Shown here one piece after another: positions 9,265 through 19,193 of a stretch of DNA of 64,000 nt. Numbering within the stretch: position 1 is the first letter of the stretch; each line of letters starts with the position of its first letter. The stretch is from positions 3,348,001-3,412,000 of the forward strand of contig AP014718.1 of the NCBI GenBank assembly GCA_002370555.1, read 5' to 3'. Below the pieces are notes generated by a model. That model had not been told where the DNA came from and made no database searches. It was given only the letters and a program-made list of their open reading frames with translations. Source of the DNA: Arthrobacter sp. Hiyo4 (GTDB lineage Bacteria > Actinomycetota > Actinomycetes > Actinomycetales > Micrococcaceae). The position numbers and the translations under genes were made by a program.

Positions 9265-10268
9265 CTAAGGGATAGTGCCTTTTTTGCCCTCAGGCAGGTA
9301 TTCGTCGGTCAGCAGAGCCTTCCAGTCCACCTGCTCCATGCCCTTGGTGTACTTGAGACCCTTAGCTGCTGCTTCGAGTGCCTCGGGGTTATAGGCAACG
9401 CCCCAGTGGTCGGCTGCCAGCGCCGCGTCCAGGATCTTTCCAGCATCCTCCACGCCCAGGCCGGCCTTGTTGGCCCAGAACTCGGCCGCCTCCTTCGGGT
9501 TGTCGTTTATCCACTCCACAGCCTCCGCGTAACCGGCCAGGACACCCCGGGCGGTCTCCGGGTTCTTCTGCGCATAGTCGCGGCTGCTCACGATAAGTGT
9601 TTGCTGGTAAGACTTCACATAGTCCGCGCTGCTGCCGACCACTTTGAGCTTGGCCGCATTTTCCAGGGCTACCCGCGGTGAAGCGAAGGCGATGTCGACG
9701 TCTCCGGCCTCCAGCAGTGCGATTCCGGCTCCTGTTCCACCGGTGGATGTGCGCTTGACGCTCTGGGGATCCAAGCCCGCACCCTCAGGGGTCAGGAAAC
9801 TCATGGCTTCGGTTACTGATCCCGGGTTGGTGAATCCCCAACGGGAAGCACCGCCATCCTTCAGGTCATTAAGGGGTGAGTCCTTCAGTGCAACCCAGCT
9901 GACGTCCGCGACTGACTGGATGCCACCCCCGATCACGCGGATGGGTGCTCCTTCGGTAAAACCGGCCACGATGGCACCGGTAGCCACTTCACCAAAAGGC
10001 AGGCGCCCGGAGACGACATTCTGCAGTGTGGTGCCGCCGCCCTCCGAGGGGATGATCTGCTCAATCTCGACGCCGGCCTCCTTGAAGAAGCCTTTTTCCC
10101 GCCCGACTTCCCACGGCAGGCCGTACAGGTCTTCGGGGTGGGTCACCGATACGGTGACTTTTTTCAGTTCCCGGCCGCGGGTTTGGATGCAGGCGAGCCT
10201 CCGCAGGCTGCCAGCAGGACTGAGAGTGAGGCCGCAGCCACGATCTTGGATACCAAATGATGCCTCAT
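9265..10268 (-). CDS. ABC transporter substrate-binding lipoprotein (SsuA/TauA/NMT1-like), one frameshift
   Basis: The true start is the ATG at 10266-10268 (GGAGGAATTTTATG), giving MRHHLVSKIVAAASLSVLLAAC: a lipoprotein signal with the lipid-carrying Cys at residue 22. The frame breaks near 10165, just after the signal region, and continues as KVTVSVTHPEDLYGLPWEVGREKGFFKEAGVEIE. The fold is the NMT1/SsuA periplasmic type, shown by GREKGFFKEAGVEIEQI, GGTTLQNVVSGRLPFGEVATGAIVAGF and GSVTEAMSFL. Such proteins bind taurine, sulfonates, nitrate, aromatic acids or HMP-like pyrimidines; the ligand cannot be read from the sequence. The promoter region carries two TTGTATA-type GntR half-sites immediately upstream. 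Confidence 0.88.
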
Positions 10269-10837
10269 AAAATTCCTCCATATACAACACGCCTTTGTGT
10301 GACGTATACAACCTAGCCTTCACCCCGGCGGCGAAGTCAAGGGTTTTCGCGAAAAACATCCCAGGGCAGCCCGCTATTGTATGCAATTGCCTGAAATGAA
10401 GTGAAGAGCGGCTCTTCAGGGGCCAAAGAGTTCCTGGCGGGAGCCGCCGGTGGCGCATAGCGTTTGCAACCGCTTGAATGCCGACCGAGGAGTAGGTACG
10501 GACCCGCAGGGAAACACAGGCCAGCCATGAGCGAAGAATGTAATTTGTATACAAACATGGCTTCATTTACCCGTGGTTGCGACTCTGGGAAAATCTCTGG
10601 ATTAGATTGTATGCAACTTGGTTGACAGTCGGTCCGGATGGCTTTAACCTTAAGCTCAGTAGATGTGAGGTGTATTACATCGGTCTGAGGTTCGGGAAGA
10701 CCGCTCGCTCAGGGTTCCCCCGAACCGAACGCGGTACGCACGGACGGTTCCGGCGGTCGCATTGCATTTACCCGTCCCGTCTCGATTGCGCGGAAGCGCA
10801 CTGTTGTTGAGCGGTTAAATTATTTCGAGGAGAACTG
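10269..10837. promoter_or_regulatory. Divergent control region between importer and hydantoinase operons, with five GntR-type sites
   Basis: No gene is supported in this gap. It holds TTGTATGCAA at 10377-10386, TTGTATACAA at 10545-10554 (a perfect dyad) and TTGTATGCAA at 10607-10616. Two weaker sites, ACGTATACAA at 10302-10311 and CCATATACAA at 10278-10287, lie close to the importer start and are nearly intact TTGTATAC/TTGTATAT words when read on its strand. The two weak sites overlap where importer transcription should begin; the stronger ones could serve both directions. This is the densest operator cluster of the window and suggests looping or cooperative repression. A ribosome site GAGGAG stands before hyuA. 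Confidence 0.65.
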
Positions 10838-12914
10838 ATGGCGTTTCGACTTGGTGTGGATGTCGGCGGCACGTTTACGGACATTCTGCTGATCAATGAA
10901 GAAACCGGGGAAACCCATAGGTATAAGACATCGTCCACGCCTGAGGATCAGTCCATTGGCGTGCTGCACGGGATCGAACAGGCCTGCAAGGCTGCAGGCA
11001 TTCCGCTGTCGGAAGTGGGCGAGGTCCTGCATGGAACCACGGTGGCCACAAACGCCATCCTGGAACAGAAGGGGCCCGGGTCGGGCTGGTAACCACAAAG
11101 GGTTTCCGCCAGGTGCTGCAGATTGCCCGTTCCTTCGTTCCTGGTGGCCTGGCCGGCTGGATTATCTGGCCCAAGCCCGAACCGCTGGCAGACCTGGAAG
11201 ACACGGTTGAAGTCATTGGCCGCATCTCCACCAGCGGCGCCGTTATTACGGAGCTGGATGAGGACGATGTCCGCCTCCAGCTGCGTAAGCTGAAGAAGAA
11301 CGGCATCGAAGCCCTCAGCATCAGCCTGATCAACTCCTATGCAAATGGCTCTCACGAAGAGCGCATCGCCGAGATCGCGGCCGAAGAACTGCCCGGCGTT
11401 CCCGTTTCACGCTCTTCGGTGGTACTGCCTGAACTCCGTGAATACGAGCGGACCATCACAACCGTGGCGAACGCATACGTGCAGGGCCAGGTTGCCCGCT
11501 ACGTGGGCAACCTGGAGAGCAAGCTCGATGCAGCGGGCGTGGAAGCCCAGCTTTCCATCCTGCGGAGCGACGGCGGGCTGGTTTCCGGACGTGTAGCCTC
11601 AGGAAACCCCGTATCACTCCTGCTTTCAGGACCGGCAGGCGGCGTTACCGGCGCTGTCTGGGCTGCCGAGCAGGCAGGTTTTTCGGATCTGCTGACCTTC
11701 GACATGGGCGGCACCTCCACCGACGTTGCGCTGGTCGAGAACCTGACTCCGCGCATCGGCCGCGAAACAACCGTTGGTGACCTCACAGTGCGCGCCACCT
11801 CCGTGGACGTCCGCACTGTCGGCGCCGGCGGCGGCTCGATCGCACACGTTCCGCAGCTCACCCAGGCCCTTCGCGTGGGTCCCCAGTCGGCAGGAGCCTC
11901 CCCCGGGCCGGCATCCTACGGCAGAGGCGGAACCGAGCCCACGGTTACCGACGCAAACGTCGTCCTTGGCTACCTTCCGTCCCAGCTAGCGGGCGGTGAA
12001 ATCGGCCTCGACGTAGAAGCGGCCACCAGCGCTGTGAAAACCATTGCAGAGGGTATTGGCCTGAATGGCGTGGAAGCCGCCGCCGAAGGCATCATCGACA
12101 TCGTCAATGAAAACATCTACGGTGCCCTGAAGCTCGTTTCCACCCAGCAGGGCTTTGACCCCGCGATTTCGCCCTGGTTGCCTTTGGCGGTGCGGGCCCG
12201 CTGCACGCCAACGCCCTGGGCAAGCTGACCGGCGCCTGGCCGGTCATCATCCCACCCTCCCCCGGCGTACTCTGCGCTTATGGTGACGCGACTACGAGCC
12301 TGCGGGATGAATCTTCCCGCACGCTGCTGCGCCGTTTCAGCGAACTCAGCGACGACCAGGTCCGCGGCGTGCTGCTGGAGCTGGAAGCCACAGCGCGTGA
12401 ATCGCTGCTGGTCGCGGGCCTCAAAGAAGAGGACCTCACGGTCACCTACTCAGCTGACCTGCGCTACCACGGGCAGGGGTTTGAAATTCCCATCACCGTT
12501 GATATTGGCACCTTCAGCCAGGGCAGCGGGCTCAGCTCGCTGCGCTCCCGGTTCGACGCCGAACACGAACGACTCTTTGCTTTCCTTCTGGACAATGAGC
12601 ACGAACTCGTTACCGCACGTGCCACCGTCAGCGGGCCGCGGCCCAAGGTCGCCGCTGTCACCTTGGAGGAGGGCGGAACCGATCCTTCACCGGCAGAAGT
12701 CAGCAAACACACGATCTTCGTTGACGGAAAGAACATGGAAGCCGTCATTTATGACCGGGACCGGCTCATGGCCGGCAACGTGGTAACCGGTCCGGCGGTC
12801 ATCACCGAAATGGACTCCACAACGCTGATCCTCCCCGAGCACTCGGCCACCGTCCACCCGCACGGCAGCCTGCTCATTCGACCCACTGCAGACACCGCCA
12901 CCACAAAGGACTGA
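10838..12914 (+). CDS. hyuA: Hydantoinase/oxoprolinase subunit A (HyuA family), two frameshifts
   Basis: ATP-dependent ring-opening subunit of the N-methylhydantoinase/5-oxoprolinase/acetone carboxylase family, about 692 residues. The N-terminus FRLGVDVGGTFTDILLINEETG is the actin-like phosphate loop; HGTTVATNAILE follows, then LSGPAGGVTGAVW, FDMGGTSTDVALVE and VDVRTVGAGGGSIAH. The frame breaks near 11080 (GGGG short by one; KGARVGLVTTKGF is restored) and near 12165 (a C missing; DPRDFALVAFGGAGPLHANALGK is restored). It ends four bases before hyuB. With HyuB it would hydrolyse a cyclic amide (hydantoin, N-methylhydantoin, oxoproline or imide). The downstream cysteine hydrolase makes the N-methylhydantoin to carbamoylsarcosine to sarcosine route attractive, but other cyclic imides fit. 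Confidence 0.88.
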
Positions 12915-12917
12915 CCC

Positions 12918-14787
12918 ATGGCAAAGATAGTAGAAACCGCCACGCGCCCCCTCAATGCAGTGGACGTGGATGTTGTGACCCTCGACCTCATCGAGAATGC
13001 GCTGCGGAGTGCACGCTACGAGATGGACGAGACGTTGTTCCGCACGGCCCTGAGCCCGGGCATCCGGGAGCAGCACGACGAATTTCCGCTGATCGCCGAT
13101 CCATCGGGAAAAATGATCGTTGGCCAGTTCGGCCTGTCCATCCCGGACTTCCTGGAGAACTTCAGCGGCACCATTGAGGAAGGCGACGTACTGATGACGT
13201 CGGACCCGTACTCCTGCGGTGCCGCTATCAGCCACGCGAACGACTGGCTTGTGGTCATGCCCATCTTCTTCGAGGGACGCATTGTAGGCTGGGCGTCCCA
13301 GTTCGGGCACATGACCGACGTCGGCGGCAAGACACCGGCTTCCATGCCAACGGACGCGCGCACCATCTTTGAAGAAGGCGTCATCATTCCCCCTTCAAGC
13401 TGTATAAGAAAGGGGAACGCGACGACACCGCGCTGGGGATCATCCTCAACCAGGTCCGCAAACCGGACTGGAACCGTGCGGACCTCAACGGCATCGTGGC
13501 AGCATGCAGCACAGCTGCCCGCCGGGTCCAGGAGATGTGCACGCGTTTCGGCGTGGATACCTACACCTCGGCCCTGAACGCACTGCTGGACCGCAACTAC
13601 CGCGCCATGAAGGTGCTGCTGGCCTTGGTCTTCGAGGAGGGAAAGCCGCTTTCCTTCACTGACTACATTGACGACGACGGCCGCGGTTACGGTCCGTACA
13701 AACTTACGATGACCATCACCCGCACGGGCGATAAGGTCCTGATTGACCTCACGGGGAGCAGTCCCCAGGCGCAGGGGCCGATCAACTACTACATCAACGA
13801 GAACCTAATCCGCATGTTCTTCGGGATCTATATGATTACCGTGGCGGACCCGCAGATTCTTTGGAATGACGGTTTCTACCCGCTGGTGGATGTGGAAATC
13901 CCGGAGAACTCCTTCTGGAAGCCGCAGTACCCTGCAGCGTTGAACGGGCGGAACCACGGCATCGGCCGGCTCTTTGACCTCTTCGGCGGATTGCTGGGGC
14001 AGGCCAACCCGGATCTGCTGAATGCCGCAGGGTTCTCGTCCTCCCCGCACTTCATGTATTCCGGGAACTACAGCGAAGGGGAGCGAAAGGGCGAATGGTT
14101 CCAGCTCTACTCCATAGGATTCGGCGGCATCCCGGGCCGCCCCGTTGGCGACGGCCCCGACGGCCACTCGCTGTGGCCCTCCTTCGTCAACATTCCCTGT
14201 GAATACCTGGAGTCCTACTACCCCCTGATCATCGACTGCTGGGAAACCATTGCTGACTCCGGCGGAGCCGGACTCCACAGGGGCGGCAACGGGGTGGACG
14301 TGGCGTACCGATTCCTGGAACCGGGCACCATCGCCATCCACGACGACCGATGGCTGACCTACCCCTGGGGTGTCAAGGGCGGCGAGCCGGGTGCCCGGGC
14401 CGGAAGTGGGTCGAAAGGGCGGACGGGACCACGGAGGTCCTGCCCAGCAAGGTGCACGACGTCGCCGTCGGAAAGGACGATGTCCTTCACTTTGTAACCT
14501 GGGGTGGCGGCGGATGGGGAGACGCCCTGGCCCGCGACCCCGAGCTGGTATGCAAGGAGGTTCGCCGTGGCTTGGTGACCGCCCAGGGCGCCCGCCGTTA
14601 CGGCGTGGTGTGCAGCGAGGAGGGAGCGCTTGACGGCGCTGCTACCGAAGAACTGCGGTCTGAACTGCGCTCAACCCGTGAGGAGCCCCTGCCCCTGTTC
14701 AACCGTGGCGGCGAGATGGAAGAACTCTTGGCGAACAGCCTAGCTGAAACGGGACTGCCTGCACCGACGCCTCCGTTGGCAGTGTGA
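12918..14787 (+). CDS. hyuB: Hydantoinase/oxoprolinase subunit B (HyuB family), two frameshifts
   Basis: Partner of HyuA, about 623 residues expected. Family landmarks: TLDLIENALRSARYEMDETLFRTALSPGIREQHDEFPLIAD, then GDVLMTSDPYSCGAAISHANDWLVVMPIF, GHMTDVGGKTPASMPTDARTIFEEGVIIPP, and TADSGGAGLHRGGNGVDVAYRF near the end. The frame breaks near 13395 (PPFKLYKKGERDDTALGIILNQ is restored) and near 14398 (a G missing). The AxSHANDWxxxxPxF and MxTDxGGxxPxSM segments are the metal and active-site region of HyuB and acetone carboxylase alpha. Its stop overlaps the GTG of the next gene (GTGA), so the hydrolase is co-translated. Confidence 0.88.
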
Positions 14788-15404
14788 GCGAAGCTGTGAA
14801 CGGATTCGACGACGGGTTCAACGGATCCCTTGTGCCTGGCGCGCGGCCGGCGGTCTTGTCGATCGATCTGATGCGGGCTTATTTCGACCCGGAAAGTCCC
14901 CTGTGCCTGCCATCGGGAAGCTGCCTGGGCGTGGCGGCCGCTGTAATCGCGGCCGCCCGCCAGGGTTCGGCGCCTGTGGTCCACACCCAGGTCCGCTATG
15001 GCGCCGAGGGCCGGGACGGGGGTGCTTTCATCCGTAAAGTTCCCGCGCTCAGAGCGCTGATCGGTGATTCGCCGGAAGGCCGGATCATGCCTGAAGTTGC
15101 ACCACTGCCGAATGAAACTGTGATCCTGAAGCAGTACGCCAGCGCATTCTTCGGCACCAGCCTTAGTTCGCTGCTTCAAGCACAGGGTGTGGACACGGTC
15201 GTCATCATCGGAACCAGTACCAGTGGTTGTGTCCGCGCTACAGCGGTGGATGCAATCCAGCACGGCTTCATCCCCATTGTCGTCAGTGACGGCGTGGGAG
15301 ACCGGACTGAGGACGTGCACCAGGCGTCGCTCTACGATCTCCAGGCGAAGTACGCCGAAGTGATGGACAGCCAGTCAGTGATCAGTTACCTGCAGGGCAG
15401 CTAG
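14784..15404 (+). CDS. Isochorismatase-family cysteine amidohydrolase, N-carbamoylsarcosine-amidase-like
   Basis: 206 residues, intact, GTG start overlapping the hyuB stop. The catalytic triad of the family is clear: Asp28 in LSIDLMRAYF, Lys116 in VILKQYASAFFGT and Cys149 in GTSTSGCVRATAVDA. The GTSTSGCVRATAVDA segment and the following VVSDGVGDRTEDVHQASLYDLQAKYAEV closely follow N-carbamoylsarcosine amidohydrolase, an enzyme first crystallised from Arthrobacter; maleamate amidohydrolase (NicF) is a related alternative. It would cleave the open-chain amide or carbamoyl compound made by HyuAB, releasing ammonia. A hairpin terminator follows. Substrate is inferred from family and neighbours only. 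Confidence 0.87.
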   Translation: MSEAVNGFDDGFNGSLVPGARPAVLSIDLMRAYFDPESPLCLPSGSCLGVAAAVIAAARQGSAPVVHTQVRYGAEGRDGGAFIRKVPALRALIGDSPEGRIMPEVAPLPNETVILKQYASAFFGTSLSSLLQAQGVDTVVIIGTSTSGCVRATAVDAIQHGFIPIVVSDGVGDRTEDVHQASLYDLQAKYAEVMDSQSVISYLQGS

Positions 15405-15425
15405 CCACCCAACTGCAGCGTCGAG

Positions 15426-15460
15426 CCGGCGTCGCCCCCCGCAAGGGTGGGCGGCGCCGG
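15426..15460. terminator. GC-rich hairpin between convergent genes
   Basis: CCGGCGTCGCCC (15426-15437) pairs with GGGCGGCGCCGG (15449-15460), 11 of 12 positions Watson-Crick plus one T-G pair, around a short loop that contains a further CCC/GGG pairing. It lies 22 bases after the amidohydrolase stop and seven bases before the stop of the convergent regulator, so it can serve both. No clear T-run follows. Confidence 0.6.
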
Positions 15461-15466
15461 ATTTGC

Positions 15467-16764
15467 TTAAGCCTCGTCCAGCTTTTCCTGCAGGCGGAGG
15501 GCAACTTCGGCCATGGGGGTCGAACGTGGGAAGACAGCCACCACCAAGTCATCACCGGCCGGTTTGGATGCCGGACCGTCCAGCAGGACCCGGAATATGC
15601 GCCGTACTTCCAACAGTTCGTTCTGCAACTTCAGGATGGTTCCAAGGGAAAGCCCCAGTACCATTTCGCGCAGGATGTAATTTTGGGTGGCGGTAACAGC
15701 TGTGGCAAACCTGAACACGTCGAGGGCAGCGATGCCCGGCAGGGCTTGGCGCAGGTAGTCCGAGAACGTTCATAGCGTGAGACCATGATCGTCTCCCGTT
15801 CGCGGAGCGCCGGGACTGCCTGCACAATGATGTACCGCTGGTGCCCCAACTCCCGGCGGTCGTCGAACCTGCGGAAGACCAGCGCCGCGACCTCGCAGAC
15901 GGCCGCCCACGGGTCCGGGTGGATTTCGGACAGGTAGGCGTGCAGTTCCCCAAACAAGGCCTCGTGGTCGGCGAAGATTACGTCCTCCTTGGCGCGAAAC
16001 TGCCGGAAGAACGTGCTGCCGGAGATTCGCTCCAGGGTTTCGTACTGCAGGGACAGGCAGCCGGCCACCGGGTGGTGAAAGCGCTTGGTTCCCGTGGTGT
16101 GGATCCGCACGTCGCGCCCGGCCCGGAGCGCGGCGAACAGGCCGCTGCCTGTGGTGAGCACGCCGACCAGTTCGTTCAGCGCCCGGTCGTGGGGAGTCCG
16201 GCCGGATTCCAGGCGCAGCATCGCGACCATGATGGCCGCGATTGCATTGCGTCCCAGTCGGGGTAGAAGCCAGCTGCCCGGGGATCGAGGAAGATGTAGC
16301 GGGCCTGGTTCGGCAGCCGGCCCGGAGTGTCCCGACCAAATGACACAGCTGAGTTAAATACCTCGGAGTACAGGGCCCGTCCCAGCATGTTGCCGGCGAG
16401 GACGTCGCCACGGCCGTTCTGCACCATGCCGGCCACTCCGGTCATCCCTTCCAGGAGACGCATCACCCCGGGACGGACCCGTTGCTGCGCCGGACGGCGG
16501 GGCGTCCGGCCCGACGGGGCGTTGGCCGTCCGTGCCAGGTCTAACAGGTGTGCCCGTTCGGCCTCGTCCAGCTGAAGGGCGGAGGCCACTGCCTCGAGCA
16601 CCGAGTCGGAAACGCCCCGGATGCTGCCGCGTTCCAGCCGCGTGTAATAGTCCGTGCTCACCCCGGCGAGCTGCGCCACTTCCTCACGGCGCAGGCCCGG
16701 ATCTCTTCTTTTCTGTCCACGAGTTCCACGGTACGCAGCGCGACGATGCGGTGGCAGTGTCCAT
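15467..16764 (-). pseudogene. Chimeric regulator: XRE/MmyB-like N-part joined to TetR C-part, with frameshifts
   Basis: The first part is an XRE repressor with MmyB-type ligand domain: RREEVAQLAGVSTDYYTRLERG (HTH), then RYIFLDPRAAGFYPDWD, LRLESGRTPHDRALNELVGVL and GTKRFHHPVAGCLSLQYETLER. Without a stop or frame change the chain then becomes ISGSTFFRQFRAKEDVIFADHEAL, which is the recognition helix and following turn of a TetR protein, and continues with a TetR-like ligand domain to KLDEA. The last part of the MmyB domain and the first part of the TetR HTH are missing, so a deletion fused two regulator genes. Additional frame breaks occur near 16235 and 15770, and the N-terminus (ATG near 16764, MDTATASSR) is damaged. 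A functional product is doubtful. Confidence 0.7.
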
Positions 16765-16954
16765 CAGACACCCCCAGCCGGCCGGAGACAGAAGCAGTCA
16801 GGAAGGAAAGGAAGCGCACGACGGCGGGTGGACGCCCGCCGTCGTCCGCCCGCGCCGGGAACCCTGAGCGCATCTACCTTGACGGGCACCGAGGACTGCT
16901 CCGCTTATCCCGGCAGGAGAGTTGGCGGGCACACCACAACAACAGCCACGGTTC

Positions 16955-18399
16955 TCAGGCGGCGAGATACAAAATGGTGGCATGTTCGAGTGGGCTGGGA
17001 GCGTGGGGTATGCAGCCAGGTGGCCAGTGCGTAGGTTCACGGTCCTGTTGTTCGGGTGGGTAGTGCCGGCCGGTGGGTGAAATCCAGCCAGGTGGTTCAT
17101 TCTGCGTTGCCTGCGCAGGCGTCCAGGCGGATGCGTGTTTGAGGCGGTGGTGTTTCGGGCAGACCTGTCCGAGGTTACTGATCCCGGTGGCCCCGCCGTC
17201 CTGCCAGGCCGTCAGGTGGTCGTTCTCGTTGTCCAGGGACTGGTTGCTGCAGCCGGGGAAGGTGCAGGCACCGTCCCGCATCCTGAGCCACCGCTTCAAG
17301 GATTCCGGGAGCCGGTAACTCGTGCGGCCGATCTCCAGTGACGCCCCATCCCGCGGGTCAACCAGGACCCGATAGAACGAGCCGGCACCACCGGCAACGA
17401 GCCTGCGCGCGATCGACGCCGGGACCGGCCCGAACCCATCCACCTCCGCGGGTTCCTCAGTGAGCCCGAGGAGGGAAAACACGGGGACGGTCACCAGGAC
17501 GTCAGCCTGGGGAGAGGGCACCTCACCCGGCTGCTGGCTGGCACTGCCCAGCAGCAGCCCCGCAGCGATGTCAGCCCGGATCTGGGTGAGTGTGCGCGAC
17601 CCGTCAGCACCCTGCAGCCCACGGCCCAGGGCAGAGGCCTTGTTCCATATTGCGCAGGCCGTGTCACCGGGAAGGTACAGCGAAATCCAGCCCATGCCGT
17701 CCCGGTCCGGGGTATATTCCATTCGACGGTCCGCCACGCTCTTTGCATGGCGCTTCTCCAGCGATTCGGGGTGGTGGCGTTCGCGCCAGGCCCGGACTTT
17801 CCGCCGGAACCGGGAGGGCACCAATTCGCCGGGCGTGGCACAGCGGGCGCCGTCCGGCGCCCCCGGGTCGAAGAAATGCGATTCCAAGGCCGAAACGGCC
17901 GCCAAGGGTAGGCCAGCGGTTTCGTCTACCACAATCCGGGCGTGCTGCCAGGAAATGGACCCGGCCTGAAGCGCGTCCAAAGCAGCCGGCAGGGACGTAG
18001 TCAGCGCATGGGCCTCCCCCAAAAGGGCGGATGCGACGCGTTCGCCGATGGTGAGTACGCACGCCACTTCCGCCACCAAGGACATCTCCCGCGCCGACGC
18101 CTCATATGCACTGGCGGGCGGGCCTCCAGCGCCGCTGCAGCCTCCGCGTAGGCGGCCAGCAGCCGGATCTTCGCCGCCGCCGTCGCCGACTCGACCCGCG
18201 CCAGTACGCCCAGCCCTTCCAGGCACGCCTCCGAGAACTCCCGCAACGGATCACCATCACCAGTGTGGTCCGCGTGGCTTGGCAGGGACGAAGGGCAGGC
18301 AACAACCCCCGCAAGCTGACCTACCAGCCCGGCCACCGACACAACAGCAGCCGTCACTGCGACCCTGCCTCCCGCATCGATAACCGCACCGGACTCCAT
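16955..18399 (-). CDS. DUF222 / 13E12-type protein with C-terminal HNH endonuclease domain, one frameshift
   Basis: About 480 residues from the ATG at 18399 (MESGAVIDAGG), or slightly longer from 18444. The N-terminal DUF222 domain includes ARVESATAAAKIRLLAAYAEAAAALEA, then after a frame break near 18115 SAREMSLVAEVACVLTIGERVASALLGEAHAL and LQAGSISWQHARIVVDETAGL. The C-terminal HNH module has RDGACTFPGCSNQ followed by ENDHLTAWQDGGATGISNLGQVCPKHHRLKH, with D-H, N and H of the motif present. Such proteins occur in many copies in Arthrobacter and mycobacteria; their function is unknown and a link to mobile DNA is only assumed. Confidence 0.88.
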
Positions 18400-18635
18400 A
18401 AGCACAGCATGGCAAAGGGGTCTGACATTCAAGCCGCGACCCATTCCCGCGAACGTGCGCACGAGAATCCGCCGGGCCGTCCTCGGCAAAATTCGAAAAA
18501 ACTTGGAAGACTCACACCCAGCCGCACCCAACTCATCTGTGACGGTCCGTCCGCTTTGCGTTTTAGTGAGGTGCTTTGGCGTCACACAACGCGCCGGCAT
18601 CCCGCTCCGGGCAGGCAACGTCCTACCCTTGACAG

Positions 18636-19193
18636 GTGACTTTGACTAAGATCCGCACCGCCGCCGCGAGCTCACTCGCCGCCGCCGGTCTCCTGTTTAC
18701 CCTCGCCGCCTGTTCCGCGCCGGCCACCACCACGCCCACCACCTCCGCCCCGGTGTCGACCGCAGCGGCTTCATCCAGCGCCGCCTCCGGGCCCTGCGCC
18801 GGCGTGAAGGTCATCGTCGACTCCGGCTCCCTGAAGCAGGCTGCCGCCGATAAGTCCGTGTGCGTGCCCGTGGACGCGCCCACCGCCGCTTCCAAGGTGC
18901 TCGAAGAAGCCGACGTGAAGACCGTGGGCACCACGCAGTACCCCAACGAGCTGGTGTGCCGGGTTAATGGTGTACCCGCCGCGGACTTCGACATCACCCA
19001 CAAGGCCGGCACGTACAAGGAAGAATGCAAGGGCATGCCCGCCGCCTTTGCGTACTGGTCCCTCTGGGTCAAGCCCGACGCCGGAGCCTGGGAATACGCC
19101 CAGGAAGGCCTCGCCACCCTGCAGGTGAGCCCGGGCCAGAGCCTGGAACTGCTCTTCACGGTCGACGGCGAACCGGCCGCCCCCGCGGCATGA
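18636..19193 (+). CDS. Secreted lipoprotein with DUF4430/transcobalamin-like domain, upstream of ECF transporter
   Basis: 185 residues from a GTG start. The signal peptide ends in LFTLAAC with the lipid Cys at residue 26, followed by a Thr/Ser/Pro-rich tether. The folded part ends in FAYWSLWVKPDAGAWEYAQEGLATLQVSPGQSLELLFTVDG, which matches the W-x-Y-W / G-x-W-x-Y-x-x-x-G pattern of DUF4430 (the transcobalamin-like C-terminal domain). Such domains bind cobalamin or corrinoids in some families. The stop overlaps the ATG of the transporter gene (ATGA), so the two are coupled. It may hand a ligand to the transporter. The domain call is from pattern only. Confidence 0.65.
   Translation: MTLTKIRTAAASSLAAAGLLFTLAACSAPATTTPTTSAPVSTAAASSSAASGPCAGVKVIVDSGSLKQAAADKSVCVPVDAPTAASKVLEEADVKTVGTTQYPNELVCRVNGVPAADFDITHKAGTYKEECKGMPAAFAYWSLWVKPDAGAWEYAQEGLATLQVSPGQSLELLFTVDGEPAAPAA

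Noticed and set aside
18400..18635. Cobalamin riboswitch upstream of the lipoprotein/ECF genes
   Set aside because: I looked for a B12-box-like sequence because of the metH context but saw none; the region shows no recognisable riboswitch core.
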